A DNA stretch of 64,000 bases from an uncultured Mycoplasmatota bacterium (GTDB lineage: Bacteria; Bacillota_I; Bacilli_A; RF39; UBA660): NCBI GenBank assembly GCA_946402735.1, contig CAMIXH010000001.1, forward strand, positions 1-64,000, given 5' to 3'. This document shows, piece after piece, positions 10,948 through 21,811 of this stretch. Both the position numbers and the translations under genes were made by a program. Under the pieces are notes generated by a model. That model was given only the letters and a program-made list of their open reading frames with translations. It made no database searches and was not told where the DNA came from. Each line of letters opens with the position of its first letter. Positions within the stretch are counted from its first letter, which is position 1.

Positions 10948-11044
10948 AAGTATACTAGTGTTGCCAAGTTAATTATCAACTACTTGATTTCTTATCAAGT
11001 ATTAGATAAAATATATTTATATTGAAAAAAAGGAGGAAAATAAA

Positions 11045-12214
11045 ATGGCAAAACAAAAATTCGATCGTTCTAAAGAACATGTTAATATTGGTACTATTGG
11101 ACACGTTGACCATGGTAAAACAACATTAACAGCTGCAATTACTAAATATTTTGGAGAATTCATGGCTTATGATCAAATCGATAAAGCTCCAGAAGAAAGA
11201 GAAAGAGGTATTACTATTAATACTGCTCATGTTGAGTATACTACTGACAAACGTCACTATGCTCACGTTGACTGTCCAGGACACGCTGACTATGTTAAAA
11301 ACATGATCACTGGTGCTGCTCAAATGGATGGTGCTATTCTTGTAGTTAGTGCTACAGATGGACCAATGCCTCAAACTCGTGAACACATCTTATTATCACG
11401 TCAAGTTGGTGTACCAAAAATGGTTGTATTTATCAATAAGTGTGATATGGTTGATGATGCTGAACTTCTAGACTTAGTTGAAATGGAAGTTAGAGAATTA
11501 TTAAATGAATACGGTTTTGATGGAGATAACACTCCAATTATTCGTGGATCAGCTCTTAAAGCTCTTGAGGGTGATGAAAAATGGGTACAACCAATTAAAG
11601 ACCTTATGGCTGCTGTTGATACATGGATTGATACTCCTAAGAGAGATAATGATAAACCATTCTTAATGAGTATCGAAGATGTATTTACTATCACAGGACG
11701 TGGAACTGTTGTTACAGGTCGTGTTGAAAGAGGTAAATTAAATCTTAATGATGAAGTTGAAATCGTTGGTATTAGACCTACAAGAAAGACTGTAGTTACA
11801 GGAATTGAAATGTTCAGAAAATCATTAGATTATGCTGAAGCTGGAGATAATGCTGGAGTTTTACTTCGTGGTATTAACAGAGAAGATGTTGAAAGAGGAC
11901 AAATCTTATGTAAACCAGGAAGTGTTACACCACATAAGAAATTTAAAGCTAGCGTTTACGTTCTTTCTAAAGAAGAAGGTGGACGTCATACTCCATTCTT
12001 TAGTAACTATAGACCTCAATTCTACTTTAGAACAACTGATGTTACTGGTGTAATTACATTACCAGAAGGTACTGAAATGGTTATGCCTGGTGACAACGTT
12101 GATATGACTGTTGAATTAATCACTCCAATCGCAATTGAAAACGGAACTAAGTTCTCAATTCGTGAAGGTGGTAGAACAGTTGGTGCTGGAGTAGTTTCAG
12201 AGATTATTGAATAA
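11045..12214 (+). CDS. tuf: Elongation factor Tu
   Basis: [33 protein letters not shown]... Confidence 0.98.
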   Translation: MAKQKFDRSKEHVNIGTIGHVDHGKTTLTAAITKYFGEFMAYDQIDKAPEERERGITINTAHVEYTTDKRHYAHVDCPGHADYVKNMITGAAQMDGAILVVSATDGPMPQTREHILLSRQVGVPKMVVFINKCDMVDDAELLDLVEMEVRELLNEYGFDGDNTPIIRGSALKALEGDEKWVQPIKDLMAAVDTWIDTPKRDNDKPFLMSIEDVFTITGRGTVVTGRVERGKLNLNDEVEIVGIRPTRKTVVTGIEMFRKSLDYAEAGDNAGVLLRGINREDVERGQILCKPGSVTPHKKFKASVYVLSKEEGGRHTPFFSNYRPQFYFRTTDVTGVITLPEGTEMVMPGDNVDMTVELITPIAIENGTKFSIREGGRTVGAGVVSEIIE

Positions 12215-12229
12215 TTAAAGAATAATGAG

Positions 12230-12256
12230 AGACTTTAGAAATAAAGTCTTTTATTT
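12230..12256 (+). terminator. Terminator after tuf
   Basis: agacttta-gaaa-taaagtct followed by T-rich tract. Confidence 0.75.
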
Positions 12257-12294
12257 TGCCCAAAAATTTATTATAATTATTATGATGGTAAGGT

Positions 12295-13338
12295 ATGAAA
12301 AGTAGATATATTAAATTTTTCAAAAAAGAATTGGTATTTTTACTATTACTACTTATAGTAGTATTTATTTCGTTTGGAATAACATATGCTAATTTCATAT
12401 ATAATTCAGATAATAAAAGAGCAGTTGAAATGTTTGCTAGTTCTTTAAGTTATAATATGAAAATAAATGATATTTATACAAGTAATATAAATGTTGCAAA
12501 AGGAAGTAGTATTATTGATTTAGAAATTGAATCAACTAATGAAGTAAGTTCATACTATAAATTATTAACTAATAGTAATGTAACTGTTTATGCAATTGAA
12601 GGATTTGTTTCAGGAACTATTAGTTCTGGTGAGAAAACAAATATTAAACTATACATTGTTAATACTAGTGAAGAAGATAAGAATGTTTCTTTTGTTGTGT
12701 CAATGGGATATATCACAAATACTTTAGATGATGTAATTATTAAAGATGGATATCATATGGTACAAAATATTAAGAATGAAATAACATATGATAATAAAAA
12801 ATGGGTTATTACTAAAATAAATGAAGATACAAGTATTGATCTAATTAGTAAAGATGTATTCAATGCTAAGATAAGTGGTTATAATGCATATAATAATCTT
12901 AATGATTTATTAAATAGTAAATGTACTACAGGTAATTCTAAGAGTCTTACAGTAGGAGATGTTAAGGGAATTAATATATTAACAGAAGGTGAATATACTA
13001 GTGTTAATAGATTAGCTTATTATCCAAGTAGTCTTATGGATGATGAAAATGTAGTTATATCAGATGGTACTATGTATAATGGATATGGCTATACAAATAA
13101 AATGCTAGTAAGAAATAAATCACTTCTTGTTAATGTTAATGATGAATTATTAAATCAAAACAAATATTTATTAAATACACCATATTATGAAGTTAAAAAT
13201 GGTGAAATATTTTACTATGTAATTGAAATGGACAATGGAAAAGTAAACTTAAGAAAACTATATGATTCAAATAATACTAATTATGAGATATCATCATCAG
13301 TTAGATGTAAAGTAACTATAAAAGATGTTGCTTTTTAG
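12295..13338 (+). CDS. Membrane-anchored exported protein, unknown function
   Basis: 347-aa ORF with N-terminal TM; beta-rich low-complexity surface-protein composition. Confidence 0.6.
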   Translation: MKSRYIKFFKKELVFLLLLLIVVFISFGITYANFIYNSDNKRAVEMFASSLSYNMKINDIYTSNINVAKGSSIIDLEIESTNEVSSYYKLLTNSNVTVYAIEGFVSGTISSGEKTNIKLYIVNTSEEDKNVSFVVSMGYITNTLDDVIIKDGYHMVQNIKNEITYDNKKWVITKINEDTSIDLISKDVFNAKISGYNAYNNLNDLLNSKCTTGNSKSLTVGDVKGINILTEGEYTSVNRLAYYPSSLMDDENVVISDGTMYNGYGYTNKMLVRNKSLLVNVNDELLNQNKYLLNTPYYEVKNGEIFYYVIEMDNGKVNLRKLYDSNNTNYEISSSVRCKVTIKDVAF

Positions 13339-13349
13339 GAAGTGATTAT

Positions 13350-15320
13350 ATGATAATTGATATTTGTGATAGTCCAAATGTATTAGAAGTAATGTATATA
13401 ATTAATATAGTAATCACTATCATTAAAATAGCAGTACCAATACTTTTGATAGTGTCTTTAATGATTACTTTTGTAAAAGCTGTTTCAAGTAATGATAGTG
13501 ATGCATTAGAAAAAGCTAAAAAGTCTTCTGTTGCGAAAGTAATAGCAGCTATATTAGTTTTTTTTATACCGACTTTTGTTAATACAATTGTAACTGTAGT
13601 ATCTCCAGAAAGCAATTATTCAAAATGTATAGCAGATATTTCAAAAGAAACTATAGCGCAAGCTTATAATAATGTTATGGATTCATTGGTAACTAATTCT
13701 GAAGATAGTAAAACTTATAGTGATTATTCTTTAGCTTTAAGTTATCTTATTAATATAAAAGGCAAAGATAAAAAGGAAGAATATCAAAAAAGATTAGATG
13801 CTGTAAAAGAAGAAATAGAAGCATCAAGAAAACCACAAAATTTTAGTAGTGAATATTCAAAAGTAAATTATAAATCATTTAAATGGACATATTATAAAGC
13901 AAATACTGGTCCATTAAAAGACTATGAAAGTAAATTTAATCCTTATGCAATATATGCTCCAGATAATGAGAGCGATTTAAATGGAGTTAGTCTTCCACTT
14001 ATTATATGGCTTCATGGATCTGGAGAAAAGAATGTAGGGGAAAAGGCATTTTTAAATAGTGGTTTATTAAAAGTTGTAAGTGATTGGGATAATTATAAAT
14101 TAGATCCAATACCTGCTATAATAGTGGCTCCTCAAGCAACACCAGGATGGTGGGGAGGATATGAATCAAATCATAAAACTATTTATGCACTAGTAAAATA
14201 TGTAAAAGAAAAATACAATATTGATTCAAGTAAAGTGGTTTTAATGGGTCACTCAATGGGTGCTCATGGTGTACTTGAATTAACTTTAGAAATGAAGAGT
14301 TTAAATCTTTTTGCTGCTGTAACTATGAGTACTAGAAGAGAAGATTATGGTGGAAAAGATGGACAAGCATTTTATTCAAAACTAAAAATGAGAGGTTATG
14401 GTGAAATAGCTAGTCATCAAAAATTCTATGATTGGATAGGTCAAAGTAAAAATTATACTTATTATAAAGGAGCATCTCATGGTGCTGTTCCAAAGATGGC
14501 TTTAACAGAAGATTTAAATAAAGATGGTGTTTCTGATTTAATGTATTTCTTGTTTGGTGATAATGCTTCGACAACACCAGTTAGTGAGCCAGAACAACAA
14601 TCAACTCCAAGTACGCCATCTTCTCCAGGAGGTAATACACCAACAAATACTAAACCAACACCATTTGTTATTACTGATCATGTTAATATTGACGCTGTTA
14701 ATAGAAAAATAGCTTCCGTTGTAAAATCTAATGGATTATATACAAGAGGAGCAGTAGTTGGAGTAGCTACTACATTAGTTAATGAATTAAATGCTTCAAA
14801 TTATTATATTCCTTATCAATTGGGAGGAATGTATCATAGAGGAAAAGCTTGGGGATTAAATCCTGAATGGGGAACTGTAATTGTTCATAATGACAAATAT
14901 GTTTTATCTGGTCTAGATTGTAGAAACTTTGTTATTTGGGTATTTAAACAAGCGGGTTTATCACTTAAAAGAGGATTAATGTGGTGTGATGAAGGTATTA
15001 TAAGTACAAGTGGAGATAATAGATATAGTGATATTAGTATGGGAAGACCAGGAGATACTATAGATGCTGCAGCTCATTTAATGCTTATTATTAAAAATAA
15101 TGGTTCATCATATACAGTTGCAGAATCTAATGGAGTAGGAAAGGTTAGAATATTTGATTGGACCTACGCTAAATTAAAGGCTGATGGATATCATGTATAT
15201 AATATGGATGGTATTTATAATAATACTGCTAAATTATGCCCAATGAATGCATCTGATAGACCATATTCTGGATCATGCCATATTCCAAAAAGTGAATTTC
15301 CTTCATATTATGGATTTTAA
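13350..15320 (+). CDS. Multidomain protein: N-terminal TM pair, alpha/beta-hydrolase (esterase) domain, NlpC/P60-like domain
   Basis: Two hydrophobic segments (aa 10-85); LPLIIWLHGSGEKNVG...VVLMGHSMGAHGVLELT (GxSxG); C-terminal GLDCRNFVIWVFKQAG...MGRPGDTIDAAAHLMLIIKN resembling NlpC/P60 Cys and His motifs. Confidence 0.7.
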   Translation: MIIDICDSPNVLEVMYIINIVITIIKIAVPILLIVSLMITFVKAVSSNDSDALEKAKKSSVAKVIAAILVFFIPTFVNTIVTVVSPESNYSKCIADISKETIAQAYNNVMDSLVTNSEDSKTYSDYSLALSYLINIKGKDKKEEYQKRLDAVKEEIEASRKPQNFSSEYSKVNYKSFKWTYYKANTGPLKDYESKFNPYAIYAPDNESDLNGVSLPLIIWLHGSGEKNVGEKAFLNSGLLKVVSDWDNYKLDPIPAIIVAPQATPGWWGGYESNHKTIYALVKYVKEKYNIDSSKVVLMGHSMGAHGVLELTLEMKSLNLFAAVTMSTRREDYGGKDGQAFYSKLKMRGYGEIASHQKFYDWIGQSKNYTYYKGASHGAVPKMALTEDLNKDGVSDLMYFLFGDNASTTPVSEPEQQSTPSTPSSPGGNTPTNTKPTPFVITDHVNIDAVNRKIASVVKSNGLYTRGAVVGVATTLVNELNASNYYIPYQLGGMYHRGKAWGLNPEWGTVIVHNDKYVLSGLDCRNFVIWVFKQAGLSLKRGLMWCDEGIISTSGDNRYSDISMGRPGDTIDAAAHLMLIIKNNGSSYTVAESNGVGKVRIFDWTYAKLKADGYHVYNMDGIYNNTAKLCPMNASDRPYSGSCHIPKSEFPSYYGF

Positions 15321-15347
15321 AAAAGACAACTATATAAGTTGTCTTTT
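15321..15347. terminator. Bidirectional terminator between convergent genes
   Basis: aaaagacaact-atata-agttgtctttt. Confidence 0.8.
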
Positions 15348-17382
15348 ATTTATTGTTATAAATTATTAAGTGATGTTGACTTCTTGTACATGATACATAG
15401 TATAAGTATCTTTCATCATATGTATAACTATTATTCTTTTTTGTATAAATAATAGTTGCATCAAACTCTAATCCTTTTGCCATATAAGATGGTAGAGTAA
15501 CAAGAGTTCTTGAAAAACTTTTTGAATTATTTTTTATTAGTACTAAGTCATCCAAATCTTTATGAAGAAGTTTATATATTTTCTCACTTTCTGTATCTGT
15601 CTTAGTTATAATAGCAATACTTTTGTTATCTTTTTGAAGCCTTTTTATATCATTTAGCAATTGTTCTTTTAGATTATCTTCTTCTTTAAATTCTACTGGA
15701 ATATGTGTATCTCTTCTAATTGCTGATACTAAGCTTAATCCAAGTATCTTATTTGCGTGTTCTATTATTTCTGGACTAGATCTATATGTTTTATTTAGTT
15801 CTATATAATTAACACTTTCATTAAATACACTTTTTAATTCTTCAAGTGATTTATATTGATAATAAGGATTAATTGTTTGATTAACATCACCTAGTATTGT
15901 GAATTTAGATTTTTTAAGTATCTTTTTAAGTAATATATACTGAAGTATATTGTAGTCTTGTGCTTCATCTATAATTGTTTGTTCTATTTGATAATCATTT
16001 CCTAAAAATTTAAGTAAGCTTTTCATATATACAAATAAACATGCATCTTCATATGAAATCTTTTTATCATCAAGTCTACTTATATAACTTTCAGGAATAT
16101 CTTTTTGATAATGTTTTTTAAATGTTTTGCTTCTATAAAAGTTTTTATATATTTCTTTTAAATCAAGTGGAATATTTATTACTTCTCTTAACCATTTCTT
16201 TATTTGTCTTGTTCTTGATTTATTTGATTTAAATTCTTGTTCTGATATCTTAGCAGCTATTTCATCAATTCTTTCAAATAATGGAATAGAGGAGTATCTT
16301 TCTTTTAAATAATAGTTTAGTTTTTCTTTTTCTACATATAAGTCATGATTGAATATATCATCTGTAAATTTAGCTTTACTTGTATATTCTTTAATATAAT
16401 CATCTATTACTTTAATTATTTCATTTGATTGTTTAAACCTTATTAAATCTGTATCTAATCCTTCATATTTATAATATCTTTCTATGAATGATGTAAATGA
16501 CTCTATTGAATTATATTCTGTTATATATGTCTCTAAGAAATCACTAAATGTTGTTTCTTTAGTATTTTCTTCACCAAGTTCAGGAAGTACATTTGATATG
16601 TATTCACTAAATACTTTATTTGGTGCAAATATTAATACTTTATCACTTGTTAAGTTTTTAATCTTATAGAGTAGGAATGCTATTCTATGAAGTGCTACAC
16701 TTGTTTTTCCTGAACCAGCAATTCCTTGTACTATTAAGTTTTTATCTTTTATATTTCTTATTATTGCATTTTGTTCTGTTTGAATTGTATTAACAATGTT
16801 CTTCATGTATTCATCTGTTTTATTAGCAAGTACTTCTTGTAATAATTCATCTTGAACATTCAGTTTTGAATCAAAGACTCGTTTTATTTTTGCATCTTCT
16901 ATTGTGAACTGTCGTTTATTATGAAGGTATCCTTTGATTATTCCCATAGGAGCTTCATATTGTGCGTCTCCTTGTTCATAATCATAGAATACACTAGCAA
17001 TAGGACTTCGCCAGTCATATATGACATTATCATTATTTTTAGTTAAATAGGTAAGTCCAATATAAATGTCATTTTTTCCTTCATCACTTTCAAAAACTAT
17101 TTTTGCAAAATATGGAGAGTTCTGTATCTTGTAGAGCTTCCTATAATATTTTGCTTTCATTTCTAAGTTGTCAATTTCTTGATCATTGTTTGACATTATA
17201 GTTTTCATTTCTGTCGGATCAAGTTCGGCATGGGAATCCCAAACGAATTTTTTGAATTCCTTTTGTTTTTCTTCGTTGTCATATAAGTCTTGAGCAAGTT
17301 CTGATATCTGATTACGTAAAAGTATGATTGTATTATCTAGATGAGTTTTCTCTTTGAAAAGTTCTTCTTCACTTAAATTCAT
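15346..17382 (-). CDS. UvrD/HelD-like superfamily 1 helicase
   Basis: QGIAGSGKTSVALHRIAFLLY Walker A, IIDEAQDYN Walker B, RSSPEIIEHAN; N-terminal coiled coil as in HelD. Confidence 0.85.
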   Translation of the reverse strand: MNLSEEELFKEKTHLDNTIILLRNQISELAQDLYDNEEKQKEFKKFVWDSHAELDPTEMKTIMSNNDQEIDNLEMKAKYYRKLYKIQNSPYFAKIVFESDEGKNDIYIGLTYLTKNNDNVIYDWRSPIASVFYDYEQGDAQYEAPMGIIKGYLHNKRQFTIEDAKIKRVFDSKLNVQDELLQEVLANKTDEYMKNIVNTIQTEQNAIIRNIKDKNLIVQGIAGSGKTSVALHRIAFLLYKIKNLTSDKVLIFAPNKVFSEYISNVLPELGEENTKETTFSDFLETYITEYNSIESFTSFIERYYKYEGLDTDLIRFKQSNEIIKVIDDYIKEYTSKAKFTDDIFNHDLYVEKEKLNYYLKERYSSIPLFERIDEIAAKISEQEFKSNKSRTRQIKKWLREVINIPLDLKEIYKNFYRSKTFKKHYQKDIPESYISRLDDKKISYEDACLFVYMKSLLKFLGNDYQIEQTIIDEAQDYNILQYILLKKILKKSKFTILGDVNQTINPYYQYKSLEELKSVFNESVNYIELNKTYRSSPEIIEHANKILGLSLVSAIRRDTHIPVEFKEEDNLKEQLLNDIKRLQKDNKSIAIITKTDTESEKIYKLLHKDLDDLVLIKNNSKSFSRTLVTLPSYMAKGLEFDATIIYTKKNNSYTYDERYLYYVSCTRSQHHLIIYNNK

Positions 17383-17576
17383 TATTCCTCCTATAAATAT
17401 AAGTGTATCTTCATCTAAAAAATATGCAGCATAAACAAGATATTAGCAAATAAAATAATAAATGTCAATAAATAAAAAATAATTTTTAAAAAATATTAAA
17501 TATTCTTTCATTTGAACTAAATTTTCTATTGTGATAAAATATAATCGAAATAATAAACAAGAATAGAGGCATTATT

Positions 17577-20500
17577 ATGGAACATGAAAATGATAAAACA
17601 CCCAAAAGTATTTCTATTATGCTAATAATATTTTATGTTTTTATAGTATTTTTTATCATTGGTTTCACATACTATTTTTATACTGATTTTTACGATATTT
17701 ATTTAATAGAAAAAGATGTTACTATTGATACTGGAAATTCTTATCAAATTGAATTGTTACCTAAAAATAGCAAATATTTTGATTATAACAATTATGTCTT
17801 TGAAGTAGATGATCCAAGCATAGTTAGTGTTAATAATGAAGGCGAAATAACATCTTTAAATGAAGGAAATACTAAAGTAAGTGTTAGATTCAAAAAGGGA
17901 ATTGAGAAAAAAACATTAAATGTTAATGTTAAAGGTGTTAATGTAAAAGATATTGATTTAGAAAAGAATTTTGAAGTCTATGTTAATGATAGTAGAAAAA
18001 TAAAAATAAAAATTAATAATATAGATAATGTAAGTACAAATGTTGTTTATACAAGTTCAGATGAAAGTATTGTTAAAGTTGATAAATTTGGAAATGTAAC
18101 TGGTATTAAAGAAGGAAAAGCAACAATTACTGTAACAAGTGCAAATGGTGTTAAAAAGACAGCAACAGTTACAGTTAAATCTAGTTTAGAAAAAATACAA
18201 GAAATAAATATAAAAGAGCAAGATATAATACTTTCAAAAAACGAAAAAAAGCAATTATCAGTTTATACTGTTCCTAGTAATGCAAGTATGAAAGGTTTAA
18301 AGTGGAATAGTAGTAATGAAGAGGTTGCAGAAGTTGATTCAGATGGTTTAGTAACAGCAGTGTCTAATGGATATGCAACAATAAGTGTAACAACAAAAGA
18401 AGGATTAAATGCACAAACTACAATTCAAGTTAAAGAAAATACAGAACTAGTATTAAATAAATATAATATTGAATTAGAAGTTGGAAGTAGTGATGTAATT
18501 ACTAGTAGTATAAAAGCAAAATTTATAAGTAGTAATACTTCTATAGCTACTGTAGATAATAATGGTAAAGTAACAGGAATTAAAGAGGGAAAAACTACTA
18601 TTAAAGTAATAAGTGATAATGGAAAAACTAATACTTGTGAAGTAGTTGTAAGAGGAAAAGTAATTTCTATTGAAAAAATACAATTTAATAAAAATAACAT
18701 TACTTTATCAATAGGTGAAAAGCAAAAACTTTCATATACAATTTCACCTAGTAATGCTACAAACCGTAATGTTTCATGGTCTACTAGTGATAGTAGTGTT
18801 TTATCAGTTTCTAAAGATGGAACAATTCATGCTTTAAAAGAAGGAACATCTACTATAACTATAAGAACAAGCAATGGTATGCAAGATACATGTTTTGTAG
18901 AAGTAAAACCAGTAATAGCTACAAAAATAGAAATAGATAGGAGTAATGTAGATTTAGAAGTTGGTTCTAGCATTACTCTTAATGTTAAATTTACTCCATC
19001 AAATACAACTAATAAGAAAATAATATGGTCTAGTAGTAATACTTCTATAGCAGAAATAAATGAAAAAGGGCAAGTAACTGCAAAAAAAGTGGGAAGTGTA
19101 ACAATAACTGCTAAATCAACTAATGGAAAAGAAGCAAAAGTAATAGTTAATGTAAAAAAAGGTAGTACTTCCATAACGTCTATAAAACTTAATAAAGTAT
19201 ATGTTTCTTTAGTTTCTGGTTCTAGCATTACATTAAAGGCAACTATCACACCAACAACAGCGCAAAATAAAACAATTGAATGGAGTAGTAGTAATAAAAG
19301 TATTGCAACAGTAAATTCAAAAGGATTAGTTAAAGCATTAAAAGCAGGAAAAACTATTATTACTGCTAAAACAAGTAATGGTAAGACAGCAAAATGTACT
19401 ATTGAAGTTAATCCTGTTTTACCAACTGGAATAAAGCTTAATATGACAACTGCTACTATTAATGCTGGTTCTAGTGTGACACTAAAAGCAACAGTATTAC
19501 CAAATAATACTACAAATAAAACAGTTACTTGGAAAAGTAAAAATGAATCAATTGCAACTGTTTCTTCTAAAGGAGAAGTACTTGGTATAAAAGAAGGAAC
19601 AACAACTATAGTAGCAAGAACAACTAATGATAAAACAGTTGAATGTAAAGTTACAGTTAAAAAAGTTGAAGTTAAATCAATTGTATTAAGTAAAAATGAG
19701 TTTAATTTAACTGAAGGAGATAGTAGTACACTTAGTTATACAATAGATCCAACTAACGCAACAAATAAGAGTGTTAGTTTTACTAGTAGTAATACTTCTA
19801 TTGTTACAGTAGATTCAAAGGGAAAAATAATTGCTAAGAAAGCAGGAACTGCAAAAATAATTGTTACAAGTAATTCAAATAAATCAGTAAAGTCAGAAGC
19901 ACTTATAACTGTAAAAGAAAAAATAATTAATGTAACAAGTGTTTCTTTAAATACAACAAACACTTCAGTTTATATTGGAGATAAAATTGAATTAAAAGCT
20001 ACTATAATGCCAAGTGAAGCAACAAATAAAAAAGTAACATGGAAGAGTAGTAATAATTCTATAGCTACTGTTGATCAAAATGGAAAAGTAACTGGTGTTA
20101 AAGAAGGAAAAGTTCAAATAACCGCAACTTCAAATAATAATAAAAGTGCTAGTGCTACTATTAATGTTAAAGAGAAAACAATAGATGTAACTTCTATAAG
20201 TATTAATAGTAATGTTAGTTCTATGGAAGTTGGAGATACAATTACATTAAGTGCAACAATAACCCCAAGCAATGCTACAAATAAAAAAGTAACATGGAGT
20301 AGTAATAATACTGCAATTGCAACTGTAGATTCAAATGGAGTAGTGAGTGCTAAAAAAGCAGGATCTGTTAAAATAACAGTTGTATCAAATAGTAATAATA
20401 ATGTTTCAAGTAGTAAAACAATAGTTGTAAAAGAAAAGACTATTCCAGTAACAAGAATATATACAAAAGTATCAAAATATACATTGAAATATAAAGAATC

Positions 20501-21377
20501 TATTTCTTGGGCTGTATATTTTGAACCAGAAAATGCTACAAATAAGCAACTAATTTATACAAGTTCTGATACTACAATTGCAATAGTTGATTCAACTGGA
20601 AAAATAACTGCAAAAGAGAAAAAAGGAGTTGCTACAATTACTGCTAAGTCAAAAGAAAATAATAGTTTAACAACAAGTATTGCTATTACAGTTGGTGGTG
20701 AACCATTAAATATTACTACTGGTCTTACAACACAAAAATCATATAGTGGTGTATCATATTATGAAGTTATTCCACCACATCCTACAACTGATATGCCTTT
20801 AATTGTTTATATTTGTCCAAGTAGTATTTCAACAACTAATGCTAGTGCTCCACTACAATTTATTGCAAATAAAAAGGCATATGGAAAAGAGGAATTCTTC
20901 TTTGTTCATACATATTCTTCACAGGGATTAAGTCATTCTAATGTTAAACAATTAATTGATAAATTAGTTAGTGATTATAAAATTGATAAGAGTAGAATAT
21001 CAATTGCTGGTTTCTCAATGGGATCATTTAATACTTGGGGAATGGTAAATGCATATCCTAAATTCTTCTCAGCAGCAGTACCAATTAGTAATGGTCCATA
21101 CCTTGCACAAGAATATAATCAAAATAATGTTCAACCTACAAACTTTTTAACAACAAAAATATGGGGACATGCAGGAGATAAAGATGGACAAGCTAATGGT
21201 TGGGAAGCATATTCATATAGTCAAATAAAGAAATTTGTTGACAAAATTAATGCAGCAGGTGGATCTGCAAAAGCTACACAACATTCAAATTGTAATCATT
21301 ATAGTATGATGTATGCATTTTCAAATACAGAGATTATTAATTGGATGCTTAGTCAAGAGAATCCAAATGTTAAATAA
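17577..21377 (+). CDS. Membrane-anchored protein with about 12 bacterial Ig-like (Big_2) repeats and a C-terminal esterase-like domain
   Basis: Repeats of ...VSLxxxxxxLxVGxxxxLxATxxPxNATNKxVxWxSSNxSIATVDSxGxVxxxKxGxxxIxxxS...; C-terminal SRISIAGFSMGSFNTWGMVNAYPKFFSAAVPISNG (GxSxG). Confidence 0.85.
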   Translation: MEHENDKTPKSISIMLIIFYVFIVFFIIGFTYYFYTDFYDIYLIEKDVTIDTGNSYQIELLPKNSKYFDYNNYVFEVDDPSIVSVNNEGEITSLNEGNTKVSVRFKKGIEKKTLNVNVKGVNVKDIDLEKNFEVYVNDSRKIKIKINNIDNVSTNVVYTSSDESIVKVDKFGNVTGIKEGKATITVTSANGVKKTATVTVKSSLEKIQEINIKEQDIILSKNEKKQLSVYTVPSNASMKGLKWNSSNEEVAEVDSDGLVTAVSNGYATISVTTKEGLNAQTTIQVKENTELVLNKYNIELEVGSSDVITSSIKAKFISSNTSIATVDNNGKVTGIKEGKTTIKVISDNGKTNTCEVVVRGKVISIEKIQFNKNNITLSIGEKQKLSYTISPSNATNRNVSWSTSDSSVLSVSKDGTIHALKEGTSTITIRTSNGMQDTCFVEVKPVIATKIEIDRSNVDLEVGSSITLNVKFTPSNTTNKKIIWSSSNTSIAEINEKGQVTAKKVGSVTITAKSTNGKEAKVIVNVKKGSTSITSIKLNKVYVSLVSGSSITLKATITPTTAQNKTIEWSSSNKSIATVNSKGLVKALKAGKTIITAKTSNGKTAKCTIEVNPVLPTGIKLNMTTATINAGSSVTLKATVLPNNTTNKTVTWKSKNESIATVSSKGEVLGIKEGTTTIVARTTNDKTVECKVTVKKVEVKSIVLSKNEFNLTEGDSSTLSYTIDPTNATNKSVSFTSSNTSIVTVDSKGKIIAKKAGTAKIIVTSNSNKSVKSEALITVKEKIINVTSVSLNTTNTSVYIGDKIELKATIMPSEATNKKVTWKSSNNSIATVDQNGKVTGVKEGKVQITATSNNNKSASATINVKEKTIDVTSISINSNVSSMEVGDTITLSATITPSNATNKKVTWSSNNTAIATVDSNGVVSAKKAGSVKITVVSNSNNNVSSSKTIVVKEKTIPVTRIYTKVSKYTLKYKESISWAVYFEPENATNKQLIYTSSDTTIAIVDSTGKITAKEKKGVATITAKSKENNSLTTSIAITVGGEPLNITTGLTTQKSYSGVSYYEVIPPHPTTDMPLIVYICPSSISTTNASAPLQFIANKKAYGKEEFFFVHTYSSQGLSHSNVKQLIDKLVSDYKIDKSRISIAGFSMGSFNTWGMVNAYPKFFSAAVPISNGPYLAQEYNQNNVQPTNFLTTKIWGHAGDKDGQANGWEAYSYSQIKKFVDKINAAGGSAKATQHSNCNHYSMMYAFSNTEIINWMLSQENPNVK

Positions 21378-21498
21378 TTGTTGATTTTTTAATAAAAATA
21401 TAGTATCATTAGTTAGAAGTTATTTCTTAGTTTGAATGACCTTTCGCTTTCTTACTCAGATTTAACGGATAAATAATTTAAGGAAGGAGATTTTTGTA

Positions 21499-21768
21499 AT
21501 GGCTTTAACAAAAGAAAAGAAAAGCGCAATTGTTTCTGAATTTGCAAGAAGCAAAGGAGATACAGGAAGCGTTGAAGTGCAAGTTGCTTTATTAACTGAA
21601 AGAATTAATACTCTTACAGAACATATGAAGGAACATAAGCATGATTACCATACTAATAGAGGATTACTAATGTTAGTTGGTAAAAGAAAAAGTTTACTAG
21701 ATTATCTAAAACGTGAAGATGTTCAAAGATATCGTGAACTTATTGAAAAATTAAATTTAAGAAAGTAG
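21499..21768 (+). CDS. rpsO: 30S ribosomal protein S15
   Basis: [70 protein letters not shown]. Confidence 0.97.
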   Translation: MALTKEKKSAIVSEFARSKGDTGSVEVQVALLTERINTLTEHMKEHKHDYHTNRGLLMLVGKRKSLLDYLKREDVQRYRELIEKLNLRK

Positions 21769-21811
21769 GCACTTGTTTTAAGTGTCTTTTAATTTTCGGA
21801 AGGAGTATGAG

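Noticed and set aside
10308-11694. Minus-strand ORFs within fusA and tuf
   Set aside because: Antisense shadows of highly conserved translation factor genes
18425-19963. Minus-strand ORFs within the Ig-like repeat gene
   Set aside because: Repeat-driven shadow ORFs with no SD or independent support
21400-21498. S15 autoregulatory leader before rpsO
   Set aside because: Expected by biology, but I could not identify a convincing conserved fold by eye
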